Shown piece after piece: positions 8,260 through 17,598 of a stretch of DNA of 64,000 nucleotides. Each line of letters starts with the position of its first letter. The first letter of the stretch is position 1. Below the pieces are notes generated by a model. The model made no database searches. It was given only the letters and a program-made list of their open reading frames with translations, and was not told the origin of the DNA. Source of the stretch: Affinirhizobium lemnae (GTDB lineage Bacteria > Pseudomonadota > Alphaproteobacteria > Rhizobiales > Rhizobiaceae); assembly GCF_022968395.1 (NCBI RefSeq), contig NZ_JALJQZ010000009.1, positions 86,173 through 150,172 of the forward strand, given 5' to 3'. The translations under genes and the position numbers were made by a program.

Positions 8260-10150
8260 GGTCGTACCAGAAAGTGTCAGGCATGTAGACGCCGAGATAG
8301 GACATGGGGTCGAACCCGTAGAGTCCATCCTTGGGAACGTTTCTCATGCGGCTGGAATGAACGACAGGCTGAAGCGTTGCATTGACGGTTCCGATGGTGA
8401 AAACCTGATCCGTATAGATGTTCAGCATTTCGTGCCAGATATGCTCGCGCTCCTCGTGGCTTGACGCACTGCGCCATGCGGCAAAGAGCTTCGACAGCGC
8501 AATCGCTTCCGGCAGATCGGAAGCTTTGCCATCGCTGCCGCCGGAAAGATGATAGAGGCCCCAGAGCGGCCACTGCATCTGATCGTCGGTCGTTGGCGCC
8601 AGTTCCTTCGGCGACATGTCCGCCGTCGGCACTCCATTGTCGAGCCCCTGGGCGACCGTCATGATCGTGTCGCCACCCTTGACGCGACGCCGCAGCAGTT
8701 CGCGCTGCGAGACACGGACAAAAATCTTGATCCCGATTTCCGACCAATGATCACGAACAAGTTCCAGCACATCGCCTTCGACCGTATTTTCGCCTGCGGT
8801 TTCAATGATGATCCGTGCTGAGCGACCGTCCGGCAATAAACGCTCACCCTCATCGCCACGCTTGTTAAGACCCGCATCGTCGAGCAGTTTGTTCGCAAGT
8901 GAAGGATCGAATGCCGACCAGGCTTCACGATATTCCGGCTTGAATAACGGACTTTCAGGAAGGATCGTATTGGAACTCTCGCGCGCGAGGCCAAAGAACG
9001 CAGCCTTGTTGATCTCACGCCGGTTGATTGCCAGGGAGAGAGCGCGTCGCACGCGCACATCCCGCCACAGGTTCCGCCAGACTTCATCCTTGCAATTGAG
9101 GTTTGGGAAGAAAACTAAGCGCGACCCTTGAATCCGCTTCCAAAGGTCGACGGTCAGAGGATAGCGCTCCTCCGCATTCTTCAGGAATGTGTAATCGGCG
9201 AAGTCCAGGTTTGTGACCTGCAGATCGCTTTCGCCGGTTCCGGTCTTGGCAGCAACGAGGTCGCCTGCGCTCACATCCATGAATATCCGGTCGATATAAG
9301 GCAGCTGCAGCCCGTTCTCGTCGACGCGGTGGTAATAGGGATTTCGCTCAAACACAAAGCGCCCCGCTGGCGGCGCCGTTCGCGGTCGCCATGCATCAAG
9401 GGTCGGCAGATCAGGATTTTCGGGCCGCACGGTGCGCGACATTTTCTGGTGCAAGGCTACCCAGTCCTCGACACCCTGCTGCTTGATCAGTTCCTCAAGC
9501 TTTTCCTTTGTCTGATAACTCACATGGAACTGCTTGAGGTAGTTGGCTGGATGCATCAAGCGAAGCGGCGATGGCGAGGCGATATCCGCCATAAAGTCAG
9601 GATTTGCCTCATCCCAGCTGTAGCGAACAGTCAATCTGTCCAGCGCCTCGAACTTGGGTGGCTTGCCACCGATCTTGAGGCTGGCGGGCACGCCACCCTT
9701 GTAGAGCTTCTTGTTATGGAACATATCGTCCCATACGTAGCGGAAATCGTCGGACGTAAAGTCACTGCCATCCGACCACTTGTGCCCCTCGCGCAGGCGG
9801 AAGGTGAAAATCCGGTCTTCCTTGATCTCGAAGCTTTCAAGGATGTCCGGCTTCAGTTCGAGATGCTCGTCATAGCCTGTAAGTCGCGAATAGGAAAAAA
9901 TCGGCGCATAGCGAATATCGCGCTGGCTGCCGATCATCATGCGAACGGTGCCGCCATGCCGCCCGGGCAGTTTGCCGGTTTCCGCAAGCTTCACGACGCG
10001 TGGAGTTTTGGGCAGGCGTTCCGCAACCGGCGGCAAGGGTTTGCCATCCATACCCGATCTCAGAAACTCAGAGTCCTGAAAGGCTGCGAAGACACGATGC
10101 GGAACCAGAGTTGATGCAAGAAGAGCAAGTGCATGCCGACGGCTGATCAT
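8252..10150 (-). CDS. ABC transporter substrate-binding protein, family 5
   Basis: This 632-residue periplasmic binding protein belongs to the peptide/opine/oligosaccharide family (SBP_bac_5). Its N-terminus (SRRHALALLAST, ending PHRVFA) resembles a Tat-type signal peptide with a twin arginine. Family features include DILESFEIKEDRIFTFRLRE, WSDGSDFTSDDFRYVWDDMF and VRRALSLAINRREINKAAF. At over 600 residues it is longer than DppA/OppA (~535) and closer to YejA-like or rhizobial proteins of this class. It starts 4 bases inside the end of the ATPase gene and is coupled to it. Its place beside three glycosyltransferase genes suggests an oligosaccharide, glycopeptide or cell-wall fragment ligand, but that is inference only. 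Confidence 0.85.
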   Translation of the reverse strand: MISRRHALALLASTLVPHRVFAAFQDSEFLRSGMDGKPLPPVAERLPKTPRVVKLAETGKLPGRHGGTVRMMIGSQRDIRYAPIFSYSRLTGYDEHLELKPDILESFEIKEDRIFTFRLREGHKWSDGSDFTSDDFRYVWDDMFHNKKLYKGGVPASLKIGGKPPKFEALDRLTVRYSWDEANPDFMADIASPSPLRLMHPANYLKQFHVSYQTKEKLEELIKQQGVEDWVALHQKMSRTVRPENPDLPTLDAWRPRTAPPAGRFVFERNPYYHRVDENGLQLPYIDRIFMDVSAGDLVAAKTGTGESDLQVTNLDFADYTFLKNAEERYPLTVDLWKRIQGSRLVFFPNLNCKDEVWRNLWRDVRVRRALSLAINRREINKAAFFGLARESSNTILPESPLFKPEYREAWSAFDPSLANKLLDDAGLNKRGDEGERLLPDGRSARIIIETAGENTVEGDVLELVRDHWSEIGIKIFVRVSQRELLRRRVKGGDTIMTVAQGLDNGVPTADMSPKELAPTTDDQMQWPLWGLYHLSGGSDGKASDLPEAIALSKLFAAWRSASSHEEREHIWHEMLNIYTDQVFTIGTVNATLQPVVHSSRMRNVPKDGLYGFDPMSYLGVYMPDTFWYDHA

Positions 10151-12030
10151 GGGCGCAACTCCCGCACATCGACATTGCGGCGCGCCAGCACCAGATGCCC
10201 CTCACCGAGATCAGCGTGCGCGAGATCGCCCGGCGCATCTTCCTGGAACTGCCGTGCCCATTGCTTCCTGGCCTCGGCGCTGGGTTGACCGATTGCAGCA
10301 AAGTCGAGCGGCCTGTCCAGATTCGGCGTCGGAACCGCAGCCAGAAGCTTCTTGGTATAGGGATGCACGGGATTGCGCATGATCAAGTCACAAGGCGCAA
10401 TTTCCACAATGCGCCCGGCATACATGACAGCGACCCTGTCTGCCATGTAGTTCACCACGGCAAGGTTATGCGAGATGAACAGGTAGGTCAGCCCGAGATC
10501 CTTCTTCAAATCCTTCATCAGGTTGAGGATCTGGGCCTGAATGGAAACGTCGAGCGCAGAAACTGGCTCGTCACAGATCAGCAGGTCCGGCCCAAGCGCC
10601 AGAGCGCGCGCGATACCAATTCTCTGACGCTGTCCACCGGAGAAGCTGTGCGGGTAGCGACCCATGGCGTTTTCCGGCAGACCAATCGCCCTGATCAAAC
10701 GCTTCACGGCGTCGAGACGCGCCTTGGCATCACCGCGTTGATGGATTTCCAGTGGCTCGCTGACAATGTTGCGGACCGTCATACGCGGGGAAAGCGAAGA
10801 AATCGGATCCTGAAAGACCATCTGAATTCGCTGGCGCAACAGGTTGAGATCTTCGCCACGCGCGTTCAGAACGTCGATGGGGCCGCGCTCGCTTTGAAAC
10901 GAAACCTCACCTGCATCAGCCGTGACGCCTCGCATCAGGATCTTGCTGAGCGTCGTCTTGCCGCAACCGCTCTCGCCTACAAGGCCTAGCGTTTCACCGC
11001 GCCGGATATCGAAACTTACGTCATTGACAGCGAGCGTCGAGGGCGATGCGCCCAGACCGAAGCCGCCGCCGCGCTTTGTGACGAATGATTTGGAGACGTT
11101 CCGAACACTCAACACCACATCGCTATGGGCCTCGGCATGCTTTTTCCGGTCCACGAGACCCACTGCATCGACTTCGATTTCGCGCAAGGGCTTCAGTCTC
11201 GCGCTTCGCGGCATTTCGAAGTCTGGCACCGCGGCCATCAAGCCTTTCGTGTAGGGATGGCGCGCATTGCGGAAGATTGCGTCGACGGGGCCCGCCTCCA
11301 TGACCTCGCCGCGGTAGACGACAACCACTTCGTCGGCCATGCTTGCCACGACACCCAGATCATGCGTGATCAGCAGCATGGCCATGCCGAGGCGCGACTG
11401 AAGATCACGCAGCAGTTTGAGGATCTGCGCCTGGATCGTCACGTCCAGAGCGGTGGTTGGCTCGTCGGCAATCAACAGGGAAGGTCCGCAGACAAGCGCC
11501 ATGGCAATCATGGCACGCTGGCGCATGCCGCCGGAAAGCTCGAACGGGTACATGTTGAAGGCGCGGGCAGGATTGGAAAATCCGACCAGCGACAGCATTT
11601 CTTCGCACCGTTCCTGACGCTCCTTCGGCGACAGCACTGTATGGATTTTGAGAACCTCTTCGATCTGGTTGCCGACCGTATGCATCGGCGAGAACGAGGT
11701 CATCGGTTCCTGAAAGATCATTCCGATGCGATTGCCCCGGATACTGCGCATCTTGCGGCCCTCATTGGGCAGTGCCAGCAGGTCGATACGCTCTTTAGTA
11801 TCAGGATCGTTGAAATAGATATGACCGCTCGTTTGGGCCGCGGGGGTCTCGATGCCCATCACGGCACGACCAAGCACGGATTTTCCAGAGCCGGACTCAC
11901 CAACCAGCGCCGTTACCTTGCCGGGCCTGATACGCATGCTGATATTTTTGACCGCATGGATGCTGCCGCCCCATAGCGGGAAGGACACCGATAGTCCTTC
12001 GATGCGGAGCAAGTCGGTCTGCTCATTCAT
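10147..12030 (-). CDS. fused two-domain ABC transporter ATP-binding protein (DppD-DppF/YejF type)
   Basis: This 627-residue protein carries two complete nucleotide-binding domains. The first has Walker A GESGSGKS (about residues 44-51), signature LSGGMRQR (165) and Walker B LLIADEP (185). The second has Walker A GESGCGKT (352), signature FSGGQRQR (463) and Walker B LLICDEP (483). Both end in the oligopeptide-transporter motif HPYTK. It energises the two permeases downstream. It is the first gene of the minus-strand run. The 241 bases between its start and the divergent gene at 12272 should hold its promoter. Confidence 0.92.
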   Translation of the reverse strand: MNEQTDLLRIEGLSVSFPLWGGSIHAVKNISMRIRPGKVTALVGESGSGKSVLGRAVMGIETPAAQTSGHIYFNDPDTKERIDLLALPNEGRKMRSIRGNRIGMIFQEPMTSFSPMHTVGNQIEEVLKIHTVLSPKERQERCEEMLSLVGFSNPARAFNMYPFELSGGMRQRAMIAMALVCGPSLLIADEPTTALDVTIQAQILKLLRDLQSRLGMAMLLITHDLGVVASMADEVVVVYRGEVMEAGPVDAIFRNARHPYTKGLMAAVPDFEMPRSARLKPLREIEVDAVGLVDRKKHAEAHSDVVLSVRNVSKSFVTKRGGGFGLGASPSTLAVNDVSFDIRRGETLGLVGESGCGKTTLSKILMRGVTADAGEVSFQSERGPIDVLNARGEDLNLLRQRIQMVFQDPISSLSPRMTVRNIVSEPLEIHQRGDAKARLDAVKRLIRAIGLPENAMGRYPHSFSGGQRQRIGIARALALGPDLLICDEPVSALDVSIQAQILNLMKDLKKDLGLTYLFISHNLAVVNYMADRVAVMYAGRIVEIAPCDLIMRNPVHPYTKKLLAAVPTPNLDRPLDFAAIGQPSAEARKQWARQFQEDAPGDLAHADLGEGHLVLARRNVDVRELRP

Positions 12031-12271
12031 TCACGTATTTCCCGGCAGCCCTGTGCGGTCTATCGATCAGGGCGGGTTCCCTTTGTTTTTTAGGACCGTA
12101 TCGCAGCATATTGCCTATGTCTATGTTCCAAGCCTACAACAACGCGGACCTGAAGCGCCATTTGCACCGGAAAGATTTCGGGAGGATGACGGCGACCTCA
12201 GATTGTTTGGCGAGCCTTGCAATTTTGCCACCCGTAACGTCAGCCGCCTTTGCGATGGATCAAATGTCACC

Positions 12272-13255
12272 ATGACCAAGCCTGAACTGCAGAAGAAGGA
12301 AGCGCGCGAAAGGCTGGAAGAGGCGCGAAAGCTCATTTCGGCCGGGGAGTGGGAGGCTGCGGAAACAATCCTTGCCTCGATTGCAGCTCCTTCGATGGCG
12401 GATCCCGCCTTGCGACTGGGAAGCGAAACCGTCCTTGGCATGCCGCGCAAGGTCCAATCCGCGCTTCTGAAAATCGCTAAACTCCGTTCGGACAGCGTTG
12501 CCAAAGCTGGCCTCCAGTATCTGCTCGTACCTCCACCATCGCTTCTCTTGCCGCTCACGGACTTCAGTCTGGAGGAGCGTCGGGACATGAACGAACTCAA
12601 CCGCCAGCCTGTCCCGCGTATGCTGCATCAGATCTGGCTTGGGCAATTGCCTGTTCCGCCCTCGGCAGCGAAGTGGAAACGCCATGCTGAGCAGAACGGC
12701 TTTCGCTACCGGCTGTGGCGAGAGGCTGACCTGGAAGCCTTGAATGTTCCTCGGCATCCTGCCTTTGTTGAAATGATGGAGGCGGGTGACCTGCCGGGTG
12801 CGGTGGATGTCGCGCGCTATTTCATCTTGCATGCGCAGGGTGGGATTTACCTGGATTGCGATTGGTATCCGGCACGCGATGACCTGAGCTTTTCGGATGT
12901 CCTGCCCCTCATCGGATTGTCAGCTCTGTTGGAGGATACGCCGCGCGACACGGGACTGGGAGGCGCCTTGCTGACGAATTCCTTCATCGCAACACCTGCG
13001 CGCCACCCGGTTTTTGCACGCCTTCTCGACATCATTCCGGAAGCGACACGCAGGCTGCCGGATGGTCCGGCCTGGTGGTCTACGGGGCCGCTAATCATGA
13101 CGCTCCTGTTTCGGCGAACGACATTCACCGTTCCCGATGCCGCTATCGTCGCTGCCAATCTTCAGCGCCGTGCGCCGATTGAGGAGGTTGAAGCAGCGCA
13201 GGCTGCAGCGCAGGCCTCGGGAAATGGTCTACTGATTGGCTGGAAATCCTGGTAG
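12272..13255 (+). CDS. DXD-motif glycosyltransferase (Gly_transf_sug/OCH1-like)
   Basis: This predicted glycosyltransferase has 328 residues. The frame is open far upstream but overlaps the divergent ATPase gene, so ATG at 12272 (MTKPELQKKEARERLEEA) is the likely start. The region before it has no strong ribosome site. Residues 1-75 are a charged helical segment not usual for the family. The catalytic domain starts near 113 with VPRMLHQIWLGQ and contains GAVDVARYFILHAQGGIYLD, with the metal-binding D195-C-D197. This fold transfers hexoses in capsule, LPS and glycolipid pathways. The gene ends one base before the stop of the convergent deacetylase-like gene. Confidence 0.78.
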   Translation: MTKPELQKKEARERLEEARKLISAGEWEAAETILASIAAPSMADPALRLGSETVLGMPRKVQSALLKIAKLRSDSVAKAGLQYLLVPPPSLLLPLTDFSLEERRDMNELNRQPVPRMLHQIWLGQLPVPPSAAKWKRHAEQNGFRYRLWREADLEALNVPRHPAFVEMMEAGDLPGAVDVARYFILHAQGGIYLDCDWYPARDDLSFSDVLPLIGLSALLEDTPRDTGLGGALLTNSFIATPARHPVFARLLDIIPEATRRLPDGPAWWSTGPLIMTLLFRRTTFTVPDAAIVAANLQRRAPIEEVEAAQAAAQASGNGLLIGWKSW

Positions 13256-13256
13256 A

Positions 13257-13982
13257 TCAATTCGCCATGAGTTCAGACGCACGGCGCCATTGGCATGCCT
13301 TGTGCTCAGCGGTCATGCGCAAGAAATTCTCGAGAAAGTTCCACGCGGCCTCGTCATGAACGAGGTGGTGGGTAAGCAGGCCCAAGGCAGGAACGGGTTG
13401 ATCGACGTAAGCCAACAACTCCTCGTACAAGGTCTCGGCCTCTTTCCCGCCCCGTACGCCACGCCAGTTCATGATGTCTACATGCGTATTGAGGAGCGGA
13501 AGGGTTGCAGTCCTTTCACGCCCGAAGACAGACAGAGACCTGTAGCCCAGCTTTGGCAATTGCTCAGCAATCTCGGGGGAAATCCGGTTCCACGGCGGCA
13601 CCATCATGGGAATGAAACGTTGGCCATGCAGAGCCTGCAGTTTGCCAAGGCCCGCCTGAATTTCGTTCAGGATCACCGGAAGCGGGCGATCATTGCCGAG
13701 TTCCTGCTTCTTTGCGGGCGGCTTCGAGTAGCTCTGGTGAGACCACCCATGCACAGCAACTTCAACGGCCGGGAAGCGCGCCAGATACTCGACTAGCGGA
13801 AATCCGGTCTTTTCCGGTATCACCGCCAACGTCGGCGGAACAGAATGGCGTTCACATAACGTCAGCAGCCGGTCGAGAGCAGGCGTAACATCCACCGCAT
13901 CGTCATCACGCAGCCACAGCGTCAACGTCCGACCTTCGGCAGCCAGTTGATCCAGACGCTCGCGCCATAAAGTTTCGAACAT
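13257..13982 (-). CDS. polysaccharide deacetylase-family protein
   Basis: This 241-residue protein lacks an obvious signal peptide, so it is probably cytoplasmic. It follows the NodB-fold layout. An early acidic motif LRDDDAVD (residues 25-32) could supply the base and metal ligand, HGWSHQ (78-83) matches the H-x3-H metal site, PPWNR lies in the middle, and LLTHH near the end would supply the catalytic His. The preceding strand TLAVIPE is also typical. It is coupled to the GT4 gene upstream (2-base gap), so it could deacetylate an N-acetylated sugar or glycolipid made by that enzyme. The exact substrate is unknown. Confidence 0.75.
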   Translation of the reverse strand: MFETLWRERLDQLAAEGRTLTLWLRDDDAVDVTPALDRLLTLCERHSVPPTLAVIPEKTGFPLVEYLARFPAVEVAVHGWSHQSYSKPPAKKQELGNDRPLPVILNEIQAGLGKLQALHGQRFIPMMVPPWNRISPEIAEQLPKLGYRSLSVFGRERTATLPLLNTHVDIMNWRGVRGGKEAETLYEELLAYVDQPVPALGLLTHHLVHDEAAWNFLENFLRMTAEHKACQWRRASELMAN

Positions 13983-13984
13983 GC

Positions 13985-15064
13985 TTACCTCAAATTGGAA
14001 CGAAGGATGGAACCCAGTCGGCCCGCAGCCGCCTCAAGGGAATGGACACGCTCGGCGCGGTGCCGCGCGTTTCCTGCCAGTTTCGAGCGTAGTTCGTCAT
14101 CCCTTAGCAGCAGTCGAATGGCATTTGCATAATCCTCAGGATCCGAAGATTTGGTCAACAGCCCGGTCTCGCCGTGAGATACGACTTCAGGCACGCCAGC
14201 GGTTTTTTCTGCGATGACTGGCACACCCGCAGCCTGCGCCTCGAGATAGGCTAAGCCGTAAGCCTCTCCATGCCCCGGCCAGACGTAGATAGACGCGCGC
14301 GCTAGGTGATCCGCAATCTGCTGCGGCTGCAACTGACCGAGAAACGAGATCCGAGCTGACGGAAAATCTGAAAAGCAGCCTTCAACCTCCGCTCTTGCTG
14401 GTCCGTCACCAATGATCGACAGCCGCCAGTCTTCGTCCTTTAGGAGCAGCAGTGCCGCAGCGAGCGTCCGGTAGCTGCTGAGCTTGTCGCCCTCGCGCAT
14501 CATTGCGACTGTAATCAGTTGCCTCTGTTCGGGTTGAGGGGTCAGGTCGCGGAATGGCGTCACATCAATGAACGGTGGCAGCCGTTCGCATCGTGCCTCG
14601 GGAGCGGCATCCAGAATGCCCCGTCGGTCTCGTTCGGTCAGGCAGATGTTGACGGCTGCGAACTTCAATCCTTCAAGAACCCGCTGCTGCGAAAGCGCCC
14701 ACTTGCCGATGTTGCGCCGCTGCGAGTAGGACGACTCTGCAGTCACGTAGGGAATACCATGCCTGCGACAGAGATCCGGACCTAGGAGATCCGGTGACTT
14801 GTAGTACGGGTGATAGCAAAACCAGAGGTCTGGCTTCCCCTGATCGGCCCATAGGATATCGATACGCCGTATTTCCTGCTGAGCATCCATGGCGAACTGT
14901 TCCGCAACATCCGGTGTCGCTGAATAACTACGCAGTTCTGAAACGACGTCCACCTCATGACCGGCTATGGTCAAGGCCCTTATCAACTGCTGCGCCATTA
15001 GCCGGTCCCCCGAAGGAACAGGATGGTGTGGCGATTTCAGTGGAGCATAGAAAGCGATTTTCAT
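13985..15064 (-). CDS. GT4-family glycosyltransferase
   Basis: This 359-residue GT-B enzyme has N-terminal MKIAFYAPLKSPHHPVPSGD and a loop (GDRLMAQQLIRALTIAGHEV) that fits acceptor binding. The C-terminal domain has LSIIGDGPARAEVE and the donor-binding block HGEAYGLAYLEAQAAGVPVI, with the EX7E glutamates in place. It is the first gene of a two-gene unit with the deacetylase-like gene. It is divergent from the nucleotide-sugar dehydrogenase at 15262 across about 197 bases. The context suggests synthesis of a surface or storage glycan. Confidence 0.82.
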   Translation of the reverse strand: MKIAFYAPLKSPHHPVPSGDRLMAQQLIRALTIAGHEVDVVSELRSYSATPDVAEQFAMDAQQEIRRIDILWADQGKPDLWFCYHPYYKSPDLLGPDLCRRHGIPYVTAESSYSQRRNIGKWALSQQRVLEGLKFAAVNICLTERDRRGILDAAPEARCERLPPFIDVTPFRDLTPQPEQRQLITVAMMREGDKLSSYRTLAAALLLLKDEDWRLSIIGDGPARAEVEGCFSDFPSARISFLGQLQPQQIADHLARASIYVWPGHGEAYGLAYLEAQAAGVPVIAEKTAGVPEVVSHGETGLLTKSSDPEDYANAIRLLLRDDELRSKLAGNARHRAERVHSLEAAAGRLGSILRSNLR

Positions 15065-15261
15065 AGTGCTGAGATAGGAACGAGGATGCCACTCTTTGCA
15101 AGTCTGCCGATCAGAATTAATTGATGCGCTTCTGCCCGTGCTTGCCTATCTAACCTTTACCGCACCCTTGACACAGGTGGTATGGAACCTCAACTGAGCG
15201 CGACGGAAAAGCGCTTCGTGCACCATCGCACGCAACATCGCAGCATCACGGAGAGAACCCC

Positions 15262-16605
15262 TTGAGTCAGGCAGAGATCGCGAACCATCCTCTTGTCACC
15301 GCGATCCGCTCCAAGACGATCAAGGCCGGCGTTATCGGTCTGGGCTATGTTGGCCTGCCACTGGCCATGAGCATTTCACGCGCCGGCTTCCAGACACTTG
15401 GTTTCGATATTGATACCGAAAAAATGGTACGGATCGACGCGGGCAAAAGCTACATAGAAGCGGTGCCGAGCGACGTTCTTGCTGCCGAGCGAGCCGCGGG
15501 CCGCTTTTCCGCGACAGATGATTTCGGGCGTCTTGCCGAATGCGACGTGATTGCGATCTGCGTCCCGACGCCCTTGACGCGTTATCGTGATCCAGACTTG
15601 AGTTTCGTCGAAAACACCTGTCGGCAGATCGCGAAAGTGCTGCGCCCCGGCCAGTTGATAGCGCTGGAATCGACCACCTATCCAGGAACGACTGACGAGA
15701 TCATGCGCCCCATTCTGGAGGCCTCCGGCTTGAAGGCGGGTGAGGATTTCTTTCTCGGCTATTCGCCTGAACGGGAAGACCCTGGCAATCGCGACTTCAA
15801 CACCTCCACGATACCGAAGGTCGTTGCAGGCGATGGCGAGCTTGCCAGTGAGATGATGAAAGCCTTCTACGGCGCCGTGGTCGATACAATCGTGCCCGTC
15901 ACTTCCGTGCGAACAGCCGAGGCGGTGAAGCTGACGGAAAACATCTTCCGCGCTGTCAACATCGCCCTCGTCAACGAGTTGAAGCTCGTCTACGACGCAA
16001 TGGGTATCGATGTCTGGGATGTGATCGAGGCGGCCAAAACCAAGCCGTTCGGCTATATGCCTTTCTATCCGGGTCCGGGTCTTGGCGGTCACTGCATTCC
16101 GATCGATCCGTTCTACCTCACATGGAAATCACGCGAGTTCGAACAGCCAACCCGCTTTATTGAACTTGCGGGCGAGATCAACACATCCATGCCACGCTAC
16201 GTGGTGGAGAAGCTTGCAGAAGGGCTGGACCGTCGCCTTGGCAAGGCGCTCAGCCGCTCGCGTATTCTGATCATGGGATTGGCCTACAAAAAGAACGTGC
16301 CAGACATTCGCGAGAGTCCTTCCCTTCGCCTGATGGAGTTGATCCTCGAGCGCGGTGCGCAGGTGGAATATCACGATCCGTACCTCGAAGAGATTCCCAG
16401 AACACGCGAATACGGGCACCTGAAAGGCCGTAAATCGGCGAGCCTCGATCAAACGACGGCTGATGCTTTCGATGCGGTTGTGATCGCGACCGACCATGAT
16501 TCCGTCGACTATGCGAGCCTTGAACAATGGGCGCCGCTTATCATCGATACTCGCAACGTCTACGCGCGGCGGGGAATTTCCTCGGATAAGGTCATCAAGG
16601 CCTGA
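15262..16605 (+). CDS. nucleotide-sugar dehydrogenase, WbpA-like (UDP-HexNAc or UDP-glucose 6-dehydrogenase)
   Basis: This 447-residue enzyme oxidises C6 of a UDP-sugar to a uronic acid in two NAD-dependent steps. It shows the Rossmann motif GVIGLGYVGLPLA (residues 24-36), the YSPERE loop, and the catalytic cysteine motif GGHCIPIDPFYLTWK. The C-terminal UDP-binding domain has LIMGLAYKKNVPDIRESPS. The sequence around the cysteine resembles the UDP-GlcNAc dehydrogenase (WbpA) subgroup more than UDP-glucose dehydrogenase. Translation must begin at TTG (GGAGAG lies 7 bases upstream), because no ATG occurs before the Rossmann fold. The small methyltransferase gene follows 16 bases later. Confidence 0.87.
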   Translation: MSQAEIANHPLVTAIRSKTIKAGVIGLGYVGLPLAMSISRAGFQTLGFDIDTEKMVRIDAGKSYIEAVPSDVLAAERAAGRFSATDDFGRLAECDVIAICVPTPLTRYRDPDLSFVENTCRQIAKVLRPGQLIALESTTYPGTTDEIMRPILEASGLKAGEDFFLGYSPEREDPGNRDFNTSTIPKVVAGDGELASEMMKAFYGAVVDTIVPVTSVRTAEAVKLTENIFRAVNIALVNELKLVYDAMGIDVWDVIEAAKTKPFGYMPFYPGPGLGGHCIPIDPFYLTWKSREFEQPTRFIELAGEINTSMPRYVVEKLAEGLDRRLGKALSRSRILIMGLAYKKNVPDIRESPSLRLMELILERGAQVEYHDPYLEEIPRTREYGHLKGRKSASLDQTTADAFDAVVIATDHDSVDYASLEQWAPLIIDTRNVYARRGISSDKVIKA

Positions 16606-16621
16606 TCGACTGGAGAAAATT

Positions 16622-17104
16622 TTGAGCAGACTCGATAGTTTCATCAACCGCATGAGCGCCCAGCGCGATCTGTTGAACCATGTGCGTGATAACCTTGTCT
16701 TGCCGGAAGCCGGCGAGGTCTTCGAAATCGGCCTCGGCAATGGCAGAACCTACAGCCATTTGCGGGAGAATTTTCCCGGGCGGCGTGTCATCGCCTTTGA
16801 CCGGAAACTCGCTTCACATGCCTCTGCGACACCCGCAGCGGACGATTTTGTCGAGGGTGAAATCCGGGAAACTGGACAGGCCTTCATTGGCCGACAGGCT
16901 GCACTGGTTCATGCTGATATCGGCACAGGCTATGATGACAAGGATGCGATCACCCTGATATGGCTTCCGCAAATGGTATCCGGCATGCTGGCAAGTGGCG
17001 GAGTGGCGGTCAGCGGCCTGCCCCTCGATCATACAGACCTGGAACTGCTTCCTCGCCTTCCCAGCATCGCGGAAGGTCGCTATTTCCATTACAGGCGGCG
17101 TTAA
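16622..17104 (+). CDS. small class I SAM-dependent methyltransferase
   Basis: This predicted protein has 160 residues, starting at TTG with GGAG about 7 bases upstream. A longer frame from 16496 would overlap the dehydrogenase gene in another frame and is unlikely. Motif I of the SAM site is clear (VFEIGLGNGRTYSHLRE, about residues 33-49), followed by the acidic end of strand 2 (VIAFDRK) and ALVHADIGTG. The C-terminal half is short, with little room for a substrate domain. It probably forms an operon with the dehydrogenase. Its last 4 bases overlap the convergent cyclic-nucleotide-binding gene. The acceptor is unknown. Confidence 0.72.
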   Translation: MSRLDSFINRMSAQRDLLNHVRDNLVLPEAGEVFEIGLGNGRTYSHLRENFPGRRVIAFDRKLASHASATPAADDFVEGEIRETGQAFIGRQAALVHADIGTGYDDKDAITLIWLPQMVSGMLASGGVAVSGLPLDHTDLELLPRLPSIAEGRYFHYRRR

Positions 17105-17580
17105 AGAACTGCCTCTTGGGAAAATCTCTTTCCCACACCGCCAATCCGATCTCGAAGAGTTTCAGCAAGAACGCGACTAATTTCGAAACTCATTCTCGGA
17201 TTGTCGGAAACGAGCCGAAGCAGGCAGTCCCGGCCGATCTTGAGCGCTTCGACATTCGTCAGGGCAGTTGCGGTCATGGCTCTTGGCTGATCGGAAAGAA
17301 GGCACATCTCGCCCAGCATAGAGTTTGGCTCCGCATGCGTGGTTTCACACCGTCCGCATGGACTGGACGCGGTGAGCCTGACATTGCCGCTGAGAAGCAC
17401 GAAGGTTGCTTCCGGAAAATCGCCTTGCATGAAAATCGCGTCACCGGGTTCATAGGATATGCGATAAGAGGCGAATGCCAGCAGTTTCAGCTTACATGGA
17501 TCCACCCGGTTGAAGTAAGGAATGTTCCGCAGTAGCTCGACTTCTTCCCTCAGCAACATAGCGCCGCATGCCCCCTTCAC
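17101..17580 (-). CDS. single-domain cyclic-nucleotide-binding (Crp-like sensor) protein
   Basis: This 159-residue protein consists of one cNMP-binding beta-roll and a short C-terminal helix, with no DNA-binding domain. The phosphate-binding cassette looks intact (GEMCLLSDQPRAMTATAL, about residues 89-106) with the key Glu and Arg, so it could bind cAMP or cGMP. The barrel starts near YEPGDAIFMQGDFP. The start is GTG at 17580. An ATG at 17559 is an alternative. It lies 18 bases downstream of the 906-residue ABC-like gene on the same strand, so it is probably a regulatory partner of that protein. Confidence 0.82.
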   Translation of the reverse strand: MKGACGAMLLREEVELLRNIPYFNRVDPCKLKLLAFASYRISYEPGDAIFMQGDFPEATFVLLSGNVRLTASSPCGRCETTHAEPNSMLGEMCLLSDQPRAMTATALTNVEALKIGRDCLLRLVSDNPRMSFEISRVLAETLRDRIGGVGKRFSQEAVL

Positions 17581-17598
17581 GCGTCGGCTGCCTCCACC

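Noticed and set aside
9128..10114. Long open frame of 328 codons on the plus strand
   Set aside because: It lies entirely antisense to the family-5 binding-protein gene, has no recognisable motif, and arises from high-GC third positions.
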